A stretch of DNA of 64,000 bases, from assembly GCA_025642075.2 (NCBI GenBank), contig JAODUO010000053.1:1340001-1404000 (forward strand). The letters are read 5' to 3'. Position numbers and translations under genes: made by a program. The DNA is from Ridgeia piscesae (Eukaryota > Annelida > Polychaeta > Sabellida > Siboglinidae). The first letter of the stretch is position 1. Every line of letters starts with the position of its first letter. Of this stretch, positions 45,464 through 59,300 are shown one piece after another. The notes beneath the pieces are model-generated. The model made no database searches. It was given only the letters and a program-made list of their open reading frames with translations, and was not told where the DNA came from.

Positions 45464-48096
45464 GCCTGCAGCCATCTTGAAATCGGAGTAGTGGCCCGAA
45501 CGCTTTCCGTTCGCCAGAAACGGGCATTGGTTGCGCTAGTACTGATGTGGTGATTTGCAAAGGTTTATTATCTGCTTGGTTGTACGGTGTTTGTTGTTAT
45601 TACATTTGGCTTTTTGTGTTTATAACATATTAATAGTATCTCGGCAGATAGATATTCTACACCAGTAATGTAAAATGAGTAAATGACATCAAGTTGGCGG
45701 AATACAGAAATTATATCTGAATATTAAAGTTGCCTAATAAAATGGTGCCATCAGTTGAATAATAAACTTTAAAAGCCGCATAATTGGAATATAACCATGC
45801 GTATTTTCCCTTGCATGATGTGGTTTAAAAATGAACAACGCCTAGGTTTTGCTCTAGGGAATGAATGCATGCATGTAACTGTGTTTTAGCAGATGAGTTA
45901 TGAATACCTCAGACGTATAGACGGCACGTAGAAGACAATGGGATAGGTTTACAATAGAATGTGTTATCTAATTAGAATATAGCATTTGAGAGTAAGTTGT
46001 GGTCGCCATATTGTCAGTCTTACTTCAACGTATATTATTAGATATAACGTTTGTTATGAGTGTCTATGTATAGCAGCTGTCAACTGTTTCCAGGTGTTTT
46101 GTTTTTCAAGTGTTTATTGTAGATATTTTTAGATTAGTTAATTGGGGTTTTTGTCATTGGTGCTTCATGTGAATGTATATTTTTATATACCTGTTAGAAG
46201 TGTTGCAATAGTAAAACGAATATTTCTACGCATTGCTATTTTTACTGTCGTGATAAAATGCGATATTATGCAAAGTTATTACGTTCTTACTAAAACCAAA
46301 CAGTGCTGTGAAACAGGTCACAGGTGGACGACTGTTTAAAAATTGCGTACATTTGGTTTGGTTACATCCGTCCGTCTGTACCATGTATGTCTTCATAGCC
46401 GTTTATTTGGTCTTGCCTATGAACACACTGTTGTGGTAGTAGCGATGGGACGTGAATAATTTACTGAAGTTAAATGCTAGACATTATCAAATTTGATGGG
46501 ATACTGCAATGTATGAAAGGCAACACGATTTAGTCTTGTCCTACCTACCACAGTACCACGTTTAGACATGGTTGTAATTATATGTAGCCAAACACGACGT
46601 TTTACTGAAACGAACTACTGCTACCATGAATACCGGTCTTTTATATTTTTCCATTATTTTGTACTTGGTTGCGAAACTATAAGCACTGTTTTAGTATTAA
46701 AAATGTGTGCAATAAAGTTATAAGATATAAACACACCGGATTGTTGATAATGATTTTAATCTCGTTATATCATGTACACAATGATGCAGCTGCCACGACA
46801 ACGTAGGTGGTTTCGTCAACTTATCCAGCCTGCAGAAAGCAGACCAACATAATTTTGCTATTGTTACTATACTGCTCAGCAGCTAACACACACGTGTAAA
46901 ACAAAACAAAGATATCACATGAAAGGCACCTGAAGACCGATTCAGTGCCGATAACAGGTGTAAAATACGCACCGGACCAGATGCTGATTGTACGCCATTG
47001 TCTTGCAACCAAACATTCCTGAATTTTTCAACAACAGTAAAAAACACGGTCCCTACATCTATTGGTCTGGATATAACGTTATCACAGTCCCAGACCATGC
47101 AATATATATGACAATCGAACGTCTACAAATTCTACTCGTCTGGATATATTTATAACGTTATCACAGTACCAGCCCAGCCTTGAATTTAATTACACTCCGA
47201 TTAAAATACATTTTCATTTCAACAGGAATGTATGGTTGTCAGAACTCTGACAACGGAAACTGAAATGATTGAACTTTACATCGCAGCTAATTTTCTACGT
47301 TGCTTTTCCTGAAGGTAGTCGCATTTCTGACCGTCTGATGCATGGATATGCGTTTCCACCAAAGCACTTTATAGTATGCTACATTCAACGATGGTAAATG
47401 TTACATAAATAATATAATATAAATAATAATTCATCCATTGTAAGTAAGCATGGTGATAAAAACGACAACAATGGGAATAGCATTTGTTGTGACAATGGAG
47501 ACAACAAGTCTCTGTATATGAACACATGTACGCTTGTTCGATCTTTGCAATCAAGTATAGCCGACTTCAAAAGGCAACATGATATATTGCATATCTGTGA
47601 CATACCGTACCCCGAACCTCATTGGGGGGCATCATTAAGTCACTCTTGTGAACAAAGAGTGGAACTCAATTGCCCATCACCGGCATATGCTACACAGCTG
47701 CCGCCGATTTGATTGGTTAAAAAGATAATTTTATAACAAAATTTACACTTCCCTTTGGAAACAACCTGCATTTGCTAGTGTTAGTCTTTGTTCCACATGT
47801 TTCGTTGGACAATGGCTCTTGTCGACAGGTTGAATGAAGACATGCCGTACAGGTGACACAACCCGTATGAAGTATGGCTCGTGGGTTCGTGTGTATCTCT
47901 TCTAAATACTTTAATCGTGGGAGGCATTCAACACTCCAACCAACAATGGCACCAAACAATTGTCCTCCTTCTTTCTGTAATAACACTGACTTGGCAGTCA
48001 GTCGACGTCTGTGGAGCTGTGGAATGCCCACTCTGCTCAGTTGTCTCGGACATGCAAGCTGGATTTGGCATGCAGACGTCACATGATTGTCAACAC
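45464..48096. other. Convergent intergenic region and 3' UTRs
   Basis: Lies between the 3' ends of the plus-strand claudin-like gene and the minus-strand SR-type gene. Plus-strand AATAAA occurs near 45760 and 46712. The minus-strand open frame 47717-48112 has no domain and would fall in the 3' UTR of the minus-strand gene. A near-duplicate motif (GGATATA..ACGTTATCACAGT.CCAG) occurs at 47068 and 47140. Confidence 0.45.
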
Positions 48097-51000
48097 CTAT
48101 CGCCTGCGACATCCGCGGGTCTTTGCGCTACGCGACTGGACCTTCTTCACCTTGCGGCTGCCACTCTTCATCTTATCAGCCCCCGACTTACGCTTTTTTC
48201 CCGAGCTGACGCTCCTCTTTCCAGTGCTCGTGACCTTCTTTGACGAGCTTGCGTGCCTCCTTGCCGGGCTCCTTCCTGGGCTCCTTCTTAGCGGGCTCCT
48301 TCTTCCCGGGCTCGGGCTCCTTCTTCCCGGGCTCGGGCTCCTTCTTAGTGGGCTCGGGCTCCTTCTTAGTGGGCTCCTTCTTAACGGGCTCCTTCTTAAC
48401 GGGCTCCGTCTTAACGGGCTCCTTCTTAGCGGGCTTCTTGATGAGTTCCTGCTCCTATTCTTGGCAATCCTTGACGTGCTCCTTTTGTCTTGGGACTTGC
48501 TCCTGCACCTCACTTTGGCTGACTTGGACAGGTGCCTGCTCTTGGTTCTGCTCCTGCTGCAGGCAGCCCTCGATGGGTGTTTGCTACGTGTCGAGCTCCT
48601 CCTCGACGCGTGCCTTATCTTCATCTTCAGACGCCTCACGATCTCCAGCTTCTTGATCAGCTCGTCCTTCTCCTTCATTGATTGTGCCTGCAAAATGTTC
48701 ATTGCATTATAGTAGGCCGTCATGTTGTTATGGATTGTGGCAACTTTGTACTTATCTTGTATTGTTTTTTAAGAAAAAGACATTTTGGGGCTCGTACATT
48801 TAGAAAAGCAAAGGAATCAAACAATACAAAATTATGAATTCGTGTGGTTGTACCTCAGGCTTTGACTAGCTATGGTATTGCTTTTGTCCAAAACGTTTAC
48901 ATTTATTTCTACTTAAAAGGCACCTTCTAAATAATGAATCACATCACAGAATGTTGGGAAAACATAAATTATGAGTCTTACAGCAGTAATGGGCTCTTCC
49001 AATGTTTCTTCCTGGTTCAGTTTAGCCAGCTTTCTCCTGGCCATTCGTTTGCGCATCCATATTCCTTCAGTCATGCGCATTTTGCCGTACAATGCTTCAG
49101 CTGTCAAGTAGACAATAATACACATCACGCAAAGGGTATTCATGCAGACTTCAGAGGTAAAAACTTCCCATACGGTATGATACACAAATACGGGAAGATA
49201 TGACAGAGTTACACATAATTCTTCATAGGAATGTGAACAGTGGTGTATCGTCTGATATTATCAAGCTACAAAGAAAGTTGTCAGATTAAGGATGGAGCCC
49301 AAGGCTATACTGTTTAAAAAACGTGCATGAGTAAACATGAGAAAGGACACATATTCATTAAGGGTTAACGGTTGCAAAAGTCTACACTGCAATAGTTGCA
49401 CAATCAACACAATTTATATAGTTATTCAGGTGCCTTCTGGGAAGTTGACCATTTCAAACGAAATGTGCGAAACTAGGCCCCTGTAAGAAATAGAGTAGCT
49501 GAGAGAGGAGATTGGTGTGAGAGTTTCTGGAGAAGACGGCAAAGTTACTTAAAGTGGGCTAGACATGGAAGAAATGGCAGGGTAACGAAAAGGACAGGTG
49601 AGTGGAGGGAGTGAGGAATCGGTGCAAGAGGTGGGAGTGATACAGGATCAGTGCCATAAGGAGAAACAAAACCAGAACCGTCATAAACGCCAGCTTCATT
49701 CCATACTTCAGGCTGAAACTATTTATTGCTTTTCTACATTTATGTTGAAACCAGCAACACAATGGCATAATACACCTAAGATTAATTTAATAACACTTCT
49801 AGGCATCTAGATCGTTGGAAACTCAACACAGAAATATATCAACAAGGTTAAGCAAAATTCCTACAATAAAGTTGTTAAGATATGTATGAATATTTTACTT
49901 GGCTAAGAACCAGATGACTGACGTAGTGTAGCTAGGTTCCAGTTAGCCCAAGGTGTCTAAAAATTATTTCATCAATATGTGACAATTATATAATCATGCC
50001 AGTGACTCCCGACTCATGTTTTACATTGTTAATTTAATATCTGATCAGGAAAGGGGATACCTACCCTCTTTTTTCACTTGGCACAACTCAGTGAGGCGTC
50101 TGCGGCGATGGGCAATAAATGCCTTCCCTGCCTGGAAAGTGTAACATTGGCACATGTATGCTCACCAGTTTTGTAATTCTGATTTGACTAGGAACACAAT
50201 GTAAAGGAATTTAAAGAAATATTAGATTTTCAATAAAACTAAATGAATTGTCATGTAATAAAATAATGGATTGGAAGGAATATTTAAAAAAACAAAATAA
50301 AGGAATTTAAAGGCGGTTTGAAAGCATTGGGTAAATTTTTTTAAATAAATTGAAAACAAAACAAATCTGATTTGCGAGGCAGCTGACTGGTCTCTAAACG
50401 AGCCAGTTGTGTTTCTCTGAGTGAACAGTTAAGGAATTAAGCAGCAATGATGATAACAATAAAATAATGTAGCTTAGTTCCAGTGAGTGAGGTTTTAGGA
50501 TAATCTTACCACAACAGTTTCCGTCATCGTGCTGGCTTTAGCCAGTCGAGGAGTTTTGTTCACAGGCTCTTCATCGTATATATCATCCAACTTCCGCTGC
50601 TGCCCTCTGGTAACAGCGTCTTCGTCTGGTCTGCCGTGGTCTCTCAGATATTCTTCACCTTCCTGTCGTGACAGAAATAAGTACATATACGTAAAAATAA
50701 ATGTGTCGCAAACAATTGGATGTCTTTGTGAATACTGCTTTGGTTTAACATGACACTGTGTAAAAGAAAGATTCTAAAAGCAAGTGTCCTAAAGAAATCT
50801 CTGCGTAATCCTCTAGTGAACAATCAGCAACTATTCAGAAAGAAATACATGTACAACTGAGGTGGAAACTGTGAAATGAGGCAAGTCTCATAGCCAAAGA
50901 AAAGACATGCTGAAGTAGATTCACTGCTACTTACAGTTTACTCAAACTGTACACATACCAGAGCTGTATTAGGGTACAATTTGTATTTTCCGTCACACAC

Positions 51001-52642
51001 CTAATAAAACCCTGTTATTGCACCTATATTGTGCTGCCATCTGGTGAATGAAACAGCAATGAATGTGGAATGAAATGGTGTTTGATAAGTAATGGAGTTA
51101 TAGGTGGATCAAGAGGAACCTGTGGGGCACATGCCCACCCCCCCCCCCCGTTAAACATTTTTAGAACTAGAATATTTGTATCAACAGCAGTGCAAACAGT
51201 GACTGCCAGGTCAACAAAGTTTCACCTCTAACAAACCAGATTTATCCATCTTTAACTATCGGGTGAGTACCACATAGCACGTACCTCAGCTGTTTCCTTC
51301 ATGGTTGAGTATTTTGACAGCCTTGGTCTCTCATCTTCCTCGTCTGGCTCAGTTTCTTCATCCCCATCTGTTTCATCGTCCTCTCCATTTTCTTCATCTC
51401 CTTCACCTTCTTCCACTGATTCATTCTCTTCATCTTCATCTCCCTCTGAGTCTGCCTCCCTGTCATTCATCAGGTACGGTTTCTTCCACTCAGTCAAGTT
51501 CTTATCCAGATAGGCAGCACCTTCCTGCAGGAGACGACACTATGTTACTATATTCCATTTACATATTCTAGTTTTTGCTAACCAAATAAAAAGATGTACA
51601 TAGTCTGTTCAGGCTTACTTTCATTTATTAATTACCTAAGTAAATATTTATGGTATACTGCCTGCCAAATTTTGCTTAGTAAGCATGTAACAATGTGGCA
51701 GTTTGAAATATTCACCCACCCAAAGCTTGTTCAAATTGTTATCTCAATTCAGCCTGCTTCGGCAATATTGCCAATAAAGCCTGATTTGAAACTATTATAG
51801 ATTATTTACAATTTCACCATGCCCTGGATTTGTATATTTCAAATCACAAAGACTTATGGTGCAAACATTTTACAGGGTTACTAAGCTCACTACCACTCTA
51901 ATCACAATTTGGCAGACAATAGAAGAAAAAAAACATTTAAATAAACTGATTAATCTCACAGTGATTAACCATAACTTGTTCACCTACCATACAATACTTT
52001 TCATAGTCAAAGTAGGATGCGCAGTTTTTGATGCAGGCGTCTTTTAGTCTTGATGAGATTTGGATTTTGTTCATCTTTTTTTAATACTTCACTCAAAAGA
52101 AGTTTTCTAACAGTTTAACATGATTATATTTGAACAAATTTTGTGGATCTGCTATTTTAACTTGTAGATATCTGACGGAAGAATGTATTAATTGTTTTGT
52201 TAAAACGACAAAAACATTACAACACATGATTTATGCATACACCGGTACCGGTATAACTTTCTTAGAATAAGTTTAAAAGTAAACAATCATTACCCAAATT
52301 TAAAAATATTCCGTCTGTACGTAATTTCCATGACAAACGCGTTACTTTTTCAGCTATATGACGCTTTATACAAATGTCCTGTATAATTAACAAATAGGCA
52401 ATAAGCATGACATATGCAGAACGAATGCCTGTGATCGAATCTATTGTTATAACACTCGTGGCTTGAGTTGTACTCGTAAACCGTGGCGTAGGCGTGGTCC
52501 GTGCCGCGAGAGGTGTTTACAACGGTAACTCGTGACAGCCAGTCGTCGTAATTGCCAATCGAATACATAAACAACTACGAACCTCTGCAGTTCTCTGCAT
52601 CGTGCCTGCACGCGCTAAATCTGGTTTACTCGTGCCCGACAT
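48097..52642 (-). CDS. Unrecognised modular protein with R/S/P-rich repeat tail, 6 exons, about 409 aa
   Basis: Not assignable to a known family. Minus-strand exons 52642-52583, 51524-51285, 50662-50510, 50131-50065, 49100-48982 and 48687-48097 have GT-AG sites and compatible phases (0, 0, 0, 1, 0), giving about 409 residues. Start is MSGTSKPDLARAGTMQ. A repeated motif spans the first three junctions: AGTMQRTAE|EGAAYL, YSTMKETAE|EGEEYL, ASTMTETVV|AGKAFI. Exon 2 has a long Glu/Asp run (about residues 43-82). Exons 4-5 are basic and helical (AHRRRRLTELCQVKKEAEAL, WMRKRMARRKLAKL). Exon 6 starts with a coiled-coil-like helix (MKEKDELIKKLEIVRRLKMK), then an Arg/Ser domain with about ten RRSPL/RRSPSP units. 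Such tails occur in splicing factors and sperm chromatin proteins, so nuclear or nucleic-acid binding is an inference. Exon 6 also has another mostly open frame. Confidence 0.72.
48240..48450 (-). repeat. Coding tandem repeat of the SR-type gene (12-18-bp units)
   Basis: Units such as AGGAGCCCGTTAAGA and AGGAGCCCGAGCCCGGGAAG repeat about ten times. In the splice-compatible frame they encode RRSPL and RRSPSPG. Shifted by two they encode KKEPV and KKEPEPG. Confidence 0.85.
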
Positions 52643-54020
52643 CGTCAATGACTCCACTCAAAATCGCTGGAGTTGACGATTTTATATAAATGTGCGGCAA
52701 CGGTACACCGAATCAGCGGTTTCGACACGTGACTGCATCGCCTTTTCTCATTGGCTAACGGAGCGAGATCAAACAAGTTGTTACACGTCACGGGCGTACT
52801 GCCTAGCGACGCGTTCAGGCTTGTTGAGGATTCATGCAGACTCGGCAAAACTTATTGCACAATGTTCTTCATGTTTACAAATAAACATAGCGCATTACCA
52901 AATTGGCAAAACGATAAAACACTGACAGAAACCACAATCTAACTATAATTAGTTAGGGCTGTATATCACTATAAAAAAAATTATGTGATAATTTCCTGCG
53001 CATTGTTTTGAATTTCCCCAAGTTCAACTTTCAACTCACTCAGTCTCTGACATTGTCATTGCCATTGGCCATTGCTATTTTGTGAAACAGATTTAATTTT
53101 AGTAAGGTCCCAGCTAATTTGCTGATTTCGTACCGTTCAATGAAATACATGGTTGTTCGGCCTGTGAAATCCCCGCATGACAACGTATAAGTAAAATGAC
53201 AGTATTCTAATGCATGAGAGCAGTTTGTTGGGTATTATCCGTATAATTATAATAAGCCGTGCGCGCGTTTTCCAGTCGTTGTTAGACGGATCCACTCGCA
53301 CGACTTAAATTTATATCTCCTGCCCTGGCCTTGGGCTGGGACGTGATTCCGGGAATGTGCTGCCTATCTAGAGGCTGTCCCTAGAACAAGGGTCAACAGT
53401 ATATAGAGGTTCCCAAGGCAAGAGTATAATTTTGAGGAACCATCCCTAGAACAGGCTGTTTTTTTATCGCAGCCGTATACAATACTGTAACTATTCGGAG
53501 CAAATGTCGCGGGAAATTAGTACTTTTATCTAAGACTATGGTAGGAACTCGTATGTGATCTTCGATTGCACACCCCTACCCACATGGAAAGGTAGTGAGT
53601 CTATAGTGACCAGGGGACGTGCATGATCACGCCTAACAATCTCGAACACATGATGCTTGCGAGGTGTGTTAAAATTTGACAGTTTGATTATAAAAGTTAA
53701 AATGGTGGACCTAAATTTAAAAGCAACAGTCTCATACATAGTCATAGAAACGCAGACCGGATTAATATAATGGTTGCATGGGTTGCTCTGCTTCCGGATA
53801 CGTATAAAGGAATAGTTTATTATTTCAATATCAGATGCATTAACAAGTTGTAATTGAAATGTAATAAAAATATTGTAATATCTACCCATTTATTGCACGA
53901 ACACTGGTGCCACATGGTGCGCACACCGGGAATTAACCGTGATTGCGAAAACGCATAAGTGCTGCCACCAAGCGAGAAATGGACCAATTTAAACAGCACA
54001 GCGAAAATGTAGAGGAAGGT
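52643..54020. other. Upstream flank of the SR-type gene, no other gene recognised
   Basis: Would contain the promoter of the minus-strand gene. I see no clear TATA box or initiator. GAACAAGGGTCAACAGTATA and similar motifs near 53380-53460 (two GAACCATCCCTAGAACA-like copies) are weak repeats. Open frame 53536-53889 (minus) has no domain. Confidence 0.35.
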
Positions 54021-54512
54021 AGCGAAGAGCGGTGTCGCGCTTATATTTTTCCGATCGTTATAAACTTTCCGATTGACGTTTCTGCGCATGCGCGACAAAT
54101 GTAAAATCATCAATTAGCAGCGAAATAACTAAGTTTTTTTTATATAAATGCCACGGGCTGTTCGTTAACTCTCCTGTTATGATTACTGGAAAGAGTTGCT
54201 TGAAATGTCGTTCAATACAATAACATCTTATGTTTGTTTAAATCACTGTCACGGATTATGGCGCACTACAGTCACGTGATATACGCTTGCCTTCAAAACA
54301 TGCCACAAAACGTGTTTGCTTCGTGTTGATTTGCGACTTTGCAGAGAGGTTATATACATCTTAACGACCAACCCGTAGTATTTATACCATAAATGCATTG
54401 TCCTTTCGCTGCATATTAATGATTTTACATTTATCGCGCATGCGCAGAAACGTCAATCGGAACGTTTATAACGCCGGAAAAATGTAAGCGCTACAGCGGG
54501 CCTCTCTGCAAA
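54021..54512. mobile_element. Long-armed inverted-repeat element (MITE or foldback)
   Basis: The left arm (about 54021-54115) and right arm (about 54417-54512) are reverse complements over about 90 bases with roughly 10-15 mismatches. The best block is CCGATTGACGTTTCTGCGCATGCGCGA (54069-54095) against TCGCGCATGCGCAGAAACGTCAATCGG (54434-54460). About 300 bases of unrelated, non-coding sequence lie between. A target-site duplication could not be fixed, because the outer ends are diverged. Confidence 0.75.
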
Positions 54513-54883
54513 ATGCATACAATTTTACAGATATAATGTACTACAATCATGTGTAAAAACTCCATAGTGACCACATATTCAAATGTGGCCTACGCCAGCT
54601 AGATGTGCCTTTAAAACACAGTGCACTCATCATATGTTTTGACAACTTTCTTAAAATAAATTAATAGTTGGGCGTTTCATACAAGTTAATATTTTTGAAA
54701 ACGGTTGAGGTATAAAGACAAATATCATATACAGTTTAAGACTATTCATTACTATTGCATTGTGCACGTTCATTTTGGCTTGAATGCATGCGTTGTAACA
54801 TAAATACAAATGTGGCCAGTTTCTTAAATACGAAGGGTGTATGTTCCTATATCCGAACTGAACTAAAGCCATTACAATTATCG

Positions 54884-55040
54884 TATGGTGTGGTGTGGAG
54901 TGGTGTGTAGTGGTGTCGTGTGTAGTGGTGCGGAATGGTGTGGTGTGGTGTGGTGTGGTGTGGTGTGGTGTGGTGTGGTGTGGTGTGGTGTGGTGTGGTG
55001 TGGTGTGGTGTGGTGTGGTGTGGTGTGGTGTGGTGTGGTG
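54884..55040. repeat. (GTGTG/TGTGG)n pentanucleotide repeat
   Basis: A perfect TGTGG run from about 54938 to 55039 (about 20 units) is preceded by degenerate units (54884-54937) with GTAGTGG variants. Confidence 0.95.
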
Positions 55041-55619
55041 TATGTGGACCAAGAAGGCTTTAGATAGTAATAGCGCGTGCCTCTACCATAAGAACTAATT
55101 ACAGGTAACTTATGATTTTTGACGACGAACCGTAACTGAATGACATCTGTATTACGATAATGAACACGTGGACATTGCTAATTGTGATTACATTAATTCA
55201 GTAAGGTTAGTATATACGTGAGGGCAAAACTTCCAATTGCACCCTCGGTAGCTAAAAGGGATAAGGCCGCCCTGGCGGACACAAACGCAGGGCATAACCT
55301 GCCCAGGCTGTTGTGAGAGCCGTGAAAGTGCTGCCATCTCGCGTAATCGAGGCTACATATCCATATAACACATTTCGCTGCACATAATCGCCTTAGGTGA
55401 ATGGCACAGTTTCTCCCATAATCGGAAACGAACATTATTTTGTGGTACTTCGCCACCGTCTGTTTCCATTCGCGGCGATGCACCTAACACAAGTATGCAA
55501 TTTGACCAAACACTTAAATAATTAATTCCACACAGAGTTACATTGTAAAAAGAAAACGAATATTTAATCGATCATCAAGTCTTCGATTTGGAACCAAAAA
55601 ATTAGCGCGCTCTGGATAC

Positions 55620-56345
55620 ACCTGCTGATGACGGGTGCGACTGTCATGTGACATGCCGGCCGCGCACGCGCGTCGCGTTTTGTTTACACGCGCGGTTTTG
55701 CACATGGCAGCGCCCCATGATTGATTTAGAAATCCCGCTGGGCGTGTCTTATTCACGGGAGGCCGACTCCACGGCTACGAAATGTGCGGCCTCAGTCGCC
55801 GCCGACACTCGCCGAGGCGGATGCACGTACGACTGTGTTTGTGTCACCAAAGCCGGACGACGACGCGACGCTTCACCCGGGCGACGATACCGGATTCGCG
55901 CGTTCCGCCGAGACTGCCCCTGGATGTGCGTGTCGTTAGGCGAGCGCGGACGATCTCGAGAAACGTCACTAACTGTTCGGACTCGGTCGGCGATCTAATA
56001 AAGATAGTTTCCCACTGAAACCCGGCAAGTGTCGCTGGCAGTTTCGCCGCGCTATGTAACCGCCACCCGCCGTGCTGCAATAGCCGCGATTCGGCGACGG
56101 AGACACGTCCAACTGTCAACAGCAGTTCTGTGCCGAGCCGAGGCCCGACCATCCAGCAGGAGCGCCGTCGAGACTCACGCGCGGGACGTCGACTTCCCCG
56201 GCTGATCCGCCGCTGCCGTCTGCGGCCCGCCGTCGCATCTCGCCCCACCGAGGGACTCGCCTGTCTACCGCGAGCGGCCGTGGCTGAGATGTCGAGGCGC
56301 AAGCAGGCGAAGCCTCGCTCTCTCGTCGTTGCACGTAAGTTTCTG
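55620..56345 (+). promoter_or_regulatory. CpG-rich promoter and 5'-UTR region of the spalt-like gene
   Basis: G+C and CpG content rise sharply relative to both flanks and end within 100 bases of the first coding exon's donor. Numerous CGCG, CCGCC and GCGGCC motifs are visible. High-CpG open frames on both strands (55648-55998, 55844-56302, 56116-56334) are composition artefacts. The transcription start cannot be placed. Confidence 0.65.
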
Positions 56346-59300
56346 GGAATAATTACAGGCTACCTGCAGAGGTGTCCGAACGTGTTGTCACGCAAAGGTG
56401 CTTCGTTATAAAATGGATATGTTGTGTTTATATTATGTTGGATGTCCATTGTGTATTGTCATGGCTTCACAACCGAGGCGGTAATTAATTTACTTGATAA
56501 TTGTAGTCGCTGCCAATTGTTCAAGTGCAAATGAATGCAGTGAGTATTGACTAATAATTTTTATAGTAGGGCACTGGTAACATAGTCAGTTTCTTCATTT
56601 GTTTACTCCAAACAGTCCCTTTACAAGTAACACGACCATTAAAATAGTTTTATAATAATCCAAGACAGGTTACGCGTGTGTCTTCAATATTTTATTTTCC
56701 ATATTTTCTTTTCCTGTCCCTTCATGCAACGACGTCTCTACCACCCGTTTAATTAATTATAACACATGAAGTATTACACTGTATACTCACCTGTATACAG
56801 GCGTACATATTTTTTACTTCAACTAGCATAGATAGACATCTAGGTAGGCAGAGCATACACATTTCGAAAGTAGCCAAAGTGAGGTAAACAAGAATGTGTA
56901 ACCTAGGAAACAGCATCAGGTGGATTTAGATCTAGATGTAACAAATTATCTTACCCCCTTGGGTAGGTTTCCCTGGGGGAGACACCCCTACTTCCCTAGG
57001 GGGAGATACCCCAGTGTATCTCCCCAAACCTGGATAGCTTCCTTGCTCAGACCCATGCTGGGTAATTTGAAGATTAGGTAGGGTAGGGCATTGCCTTGTT
57101 AATGGCTTGTTGACGGGTTCATTACAAGACATGTACACAGTTATTTAAGAAGATTAGAACAATTACAACATGTATAAATCCATACCTAACATGTATGAAT
57201 TGTTTAACTGCATGTAGCCAAGCATATATTTCTTCTTATTTCTGAAGTAGTTATGAGCTAAGTTGTTTATTATATACAGCCATGAGTCCTTATGCTCTAT
57301 TAACTGTAAACAAGACATACGAGGAAATGGCAAATTCTTATACAGCACAGTATTTATGTTTGTTGGTCATTTTCACTATTTTTCATTTTTATATCAAGTT
57401 TGGTGGACTACAGTTAGGACAAACTGTTCTTATATAAAAAGCAACATCTATGAGAGCAGTGGCTTAGGGGGAGAGCTTTGGACTCTCGACTAAGAGAACC
57501 CAGGTTTGAATCCTGTGCTGTGGTGTCACACTTTATACTCTACTTTGCTCCAGTTCACTCAGCTGTATGAATGAGTACCTAGCTATAGACAGTGGTTAAT
57601 ATTTGTATGAGGCTGTGAGCAGCCTTCGTGCATTAATTGCAGTGTGGCTGGATGCTTCCCACAGAAGGTTGATTGAACAGGTCTACCAGGAAAGTAAAGT
57701 GTAAAGCTCTTTGAGCAATCCTGAGGACTGAAAACTGTGCTATGTAAGAACTTACCTTTATAATTACGGACAATGAATGATTCCCTAAGGAATGGAGGGT
57801 ATTGTGACACAGAACTCCCCCGGGAGGCGGCTAGCTGGCAGGTGGCAGGCAGGACAGGGTAGCCATATATACACATATCTATTTTAATAATAATTTATCA
57901 TCCAATTTTAGCTACAATTTGTACATTTATGTAAAGCGCCTGAGAGCAATACTATTGATTTGGGCTCTATACAAATAAATTGTATTATTATTATTATTAT
58001 TATTATGGTGGAGCAGAAATCGTAATGAGATATGGACTGTAGCTAAGAAAGGTTGTTGATAAATCTGGTGTTAAGAACTATGAAATGCTAATAGCTTTGA
58101 CTGCGTATGAGATGATTCTGCACAGGGCAGACGACAAGATGAAAATCTCATTGACATTATTTGTTAATTCCCACTAACTAACGAATCAGTTGGTTGGTGT
58201 TATTAATTTAAATGCAAATAATTCCATTTTCCTTTAGATATATGCTGTAGTAGTTTCATAATTTAAAAAGACTGTAAAACATGTCAAAAAACTGTAGATT
58301 TACTTGTAATACCAGTGTTTTTACACATGTATAGCTTTATCTTTACGTGTATCACTGATGACAACATTATACAACATAATACTTTCACTGCCTTGTCACT
58401 TCTGTATCATCCTACAACTTGACAAGTTTTATTTTTCACAAAACAACATGACAAGACATTGTCCATGCCATCATCTGGTATTCTTTTTCACTCACACCTG
58501 TTCATGCCACCTTCTGAAGGTCTGAGCTCTTAACAATGTAAGTCATGATTTATGATTCGCCCTTCTGCATCCTCCCCTCGTCCTTTCCCTGCTGCCTCTG
58601 TCACTCGATCCTCACACATTCTCAACACACACATTGGCTTGAATCTGACAGCTAACAATGTCATTCTTGCTTCATTTCTTTGTTATGTATAACTTTGCTA
58701 TCTTCAGTTCTCCTGATTCATCAGTCCTGTAGAAAATATTATAAATATTTTTTATTATTTATTACCGTCTTCTTGTATGGTGAGACTGATCTCAAAATGT
58801 CTACCTGATTTTTAAAAATAATTGCGACACATGTCTGTACATACAAGCATAAGCATGCACACCCATGCACACACACGCATGCAGCCATGCATGCATATGC
58901 ACGCGCACACACACACACACCAGTACCACGTATATAGAATCAGCTAATTCTGTTTTTTTTGGTTTTAATATGTTCTTCTTGACATACCAGACACAGTACC
59001 AACAACTTATTTCCATCAGCAGAAAAACACGACATAAATTAGTCATGGCTTCTTGCACCTTCGTGTCTTATTTGTGGACAATGTTGGTGCGGAAAAAACT
59101 GACAAGAGGGCATTTCCAGGGACAGACATCCAATGGGACTGCAGCTGGTGCAGATGTGTCAGGGCATCGTCATGATGCTGATTCGTGTGTCCCCAGTTAT
59201 CACCTGTCTCCCTGTCAAACGCTCTCGCAAGGCTGTCATTTTGGCTGCTTTGGCTGTCCACAATAAGCCCAGTCCAACCAAAAATCTTATTTCATGAGAG

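Noticed and set aside
47717..48112. Minus-strand cysteine-containing open frame of 131 codons
   Set aside because: No recognisable domain or splice sites. It lies in the likely 3' UTR of the SR-type gene.
55648..56334. Open frames on both strands in the CpG-rich region
   Set aside because: Composition artefacts with no domain. Only the MSRRKQAKP segment has family identity.
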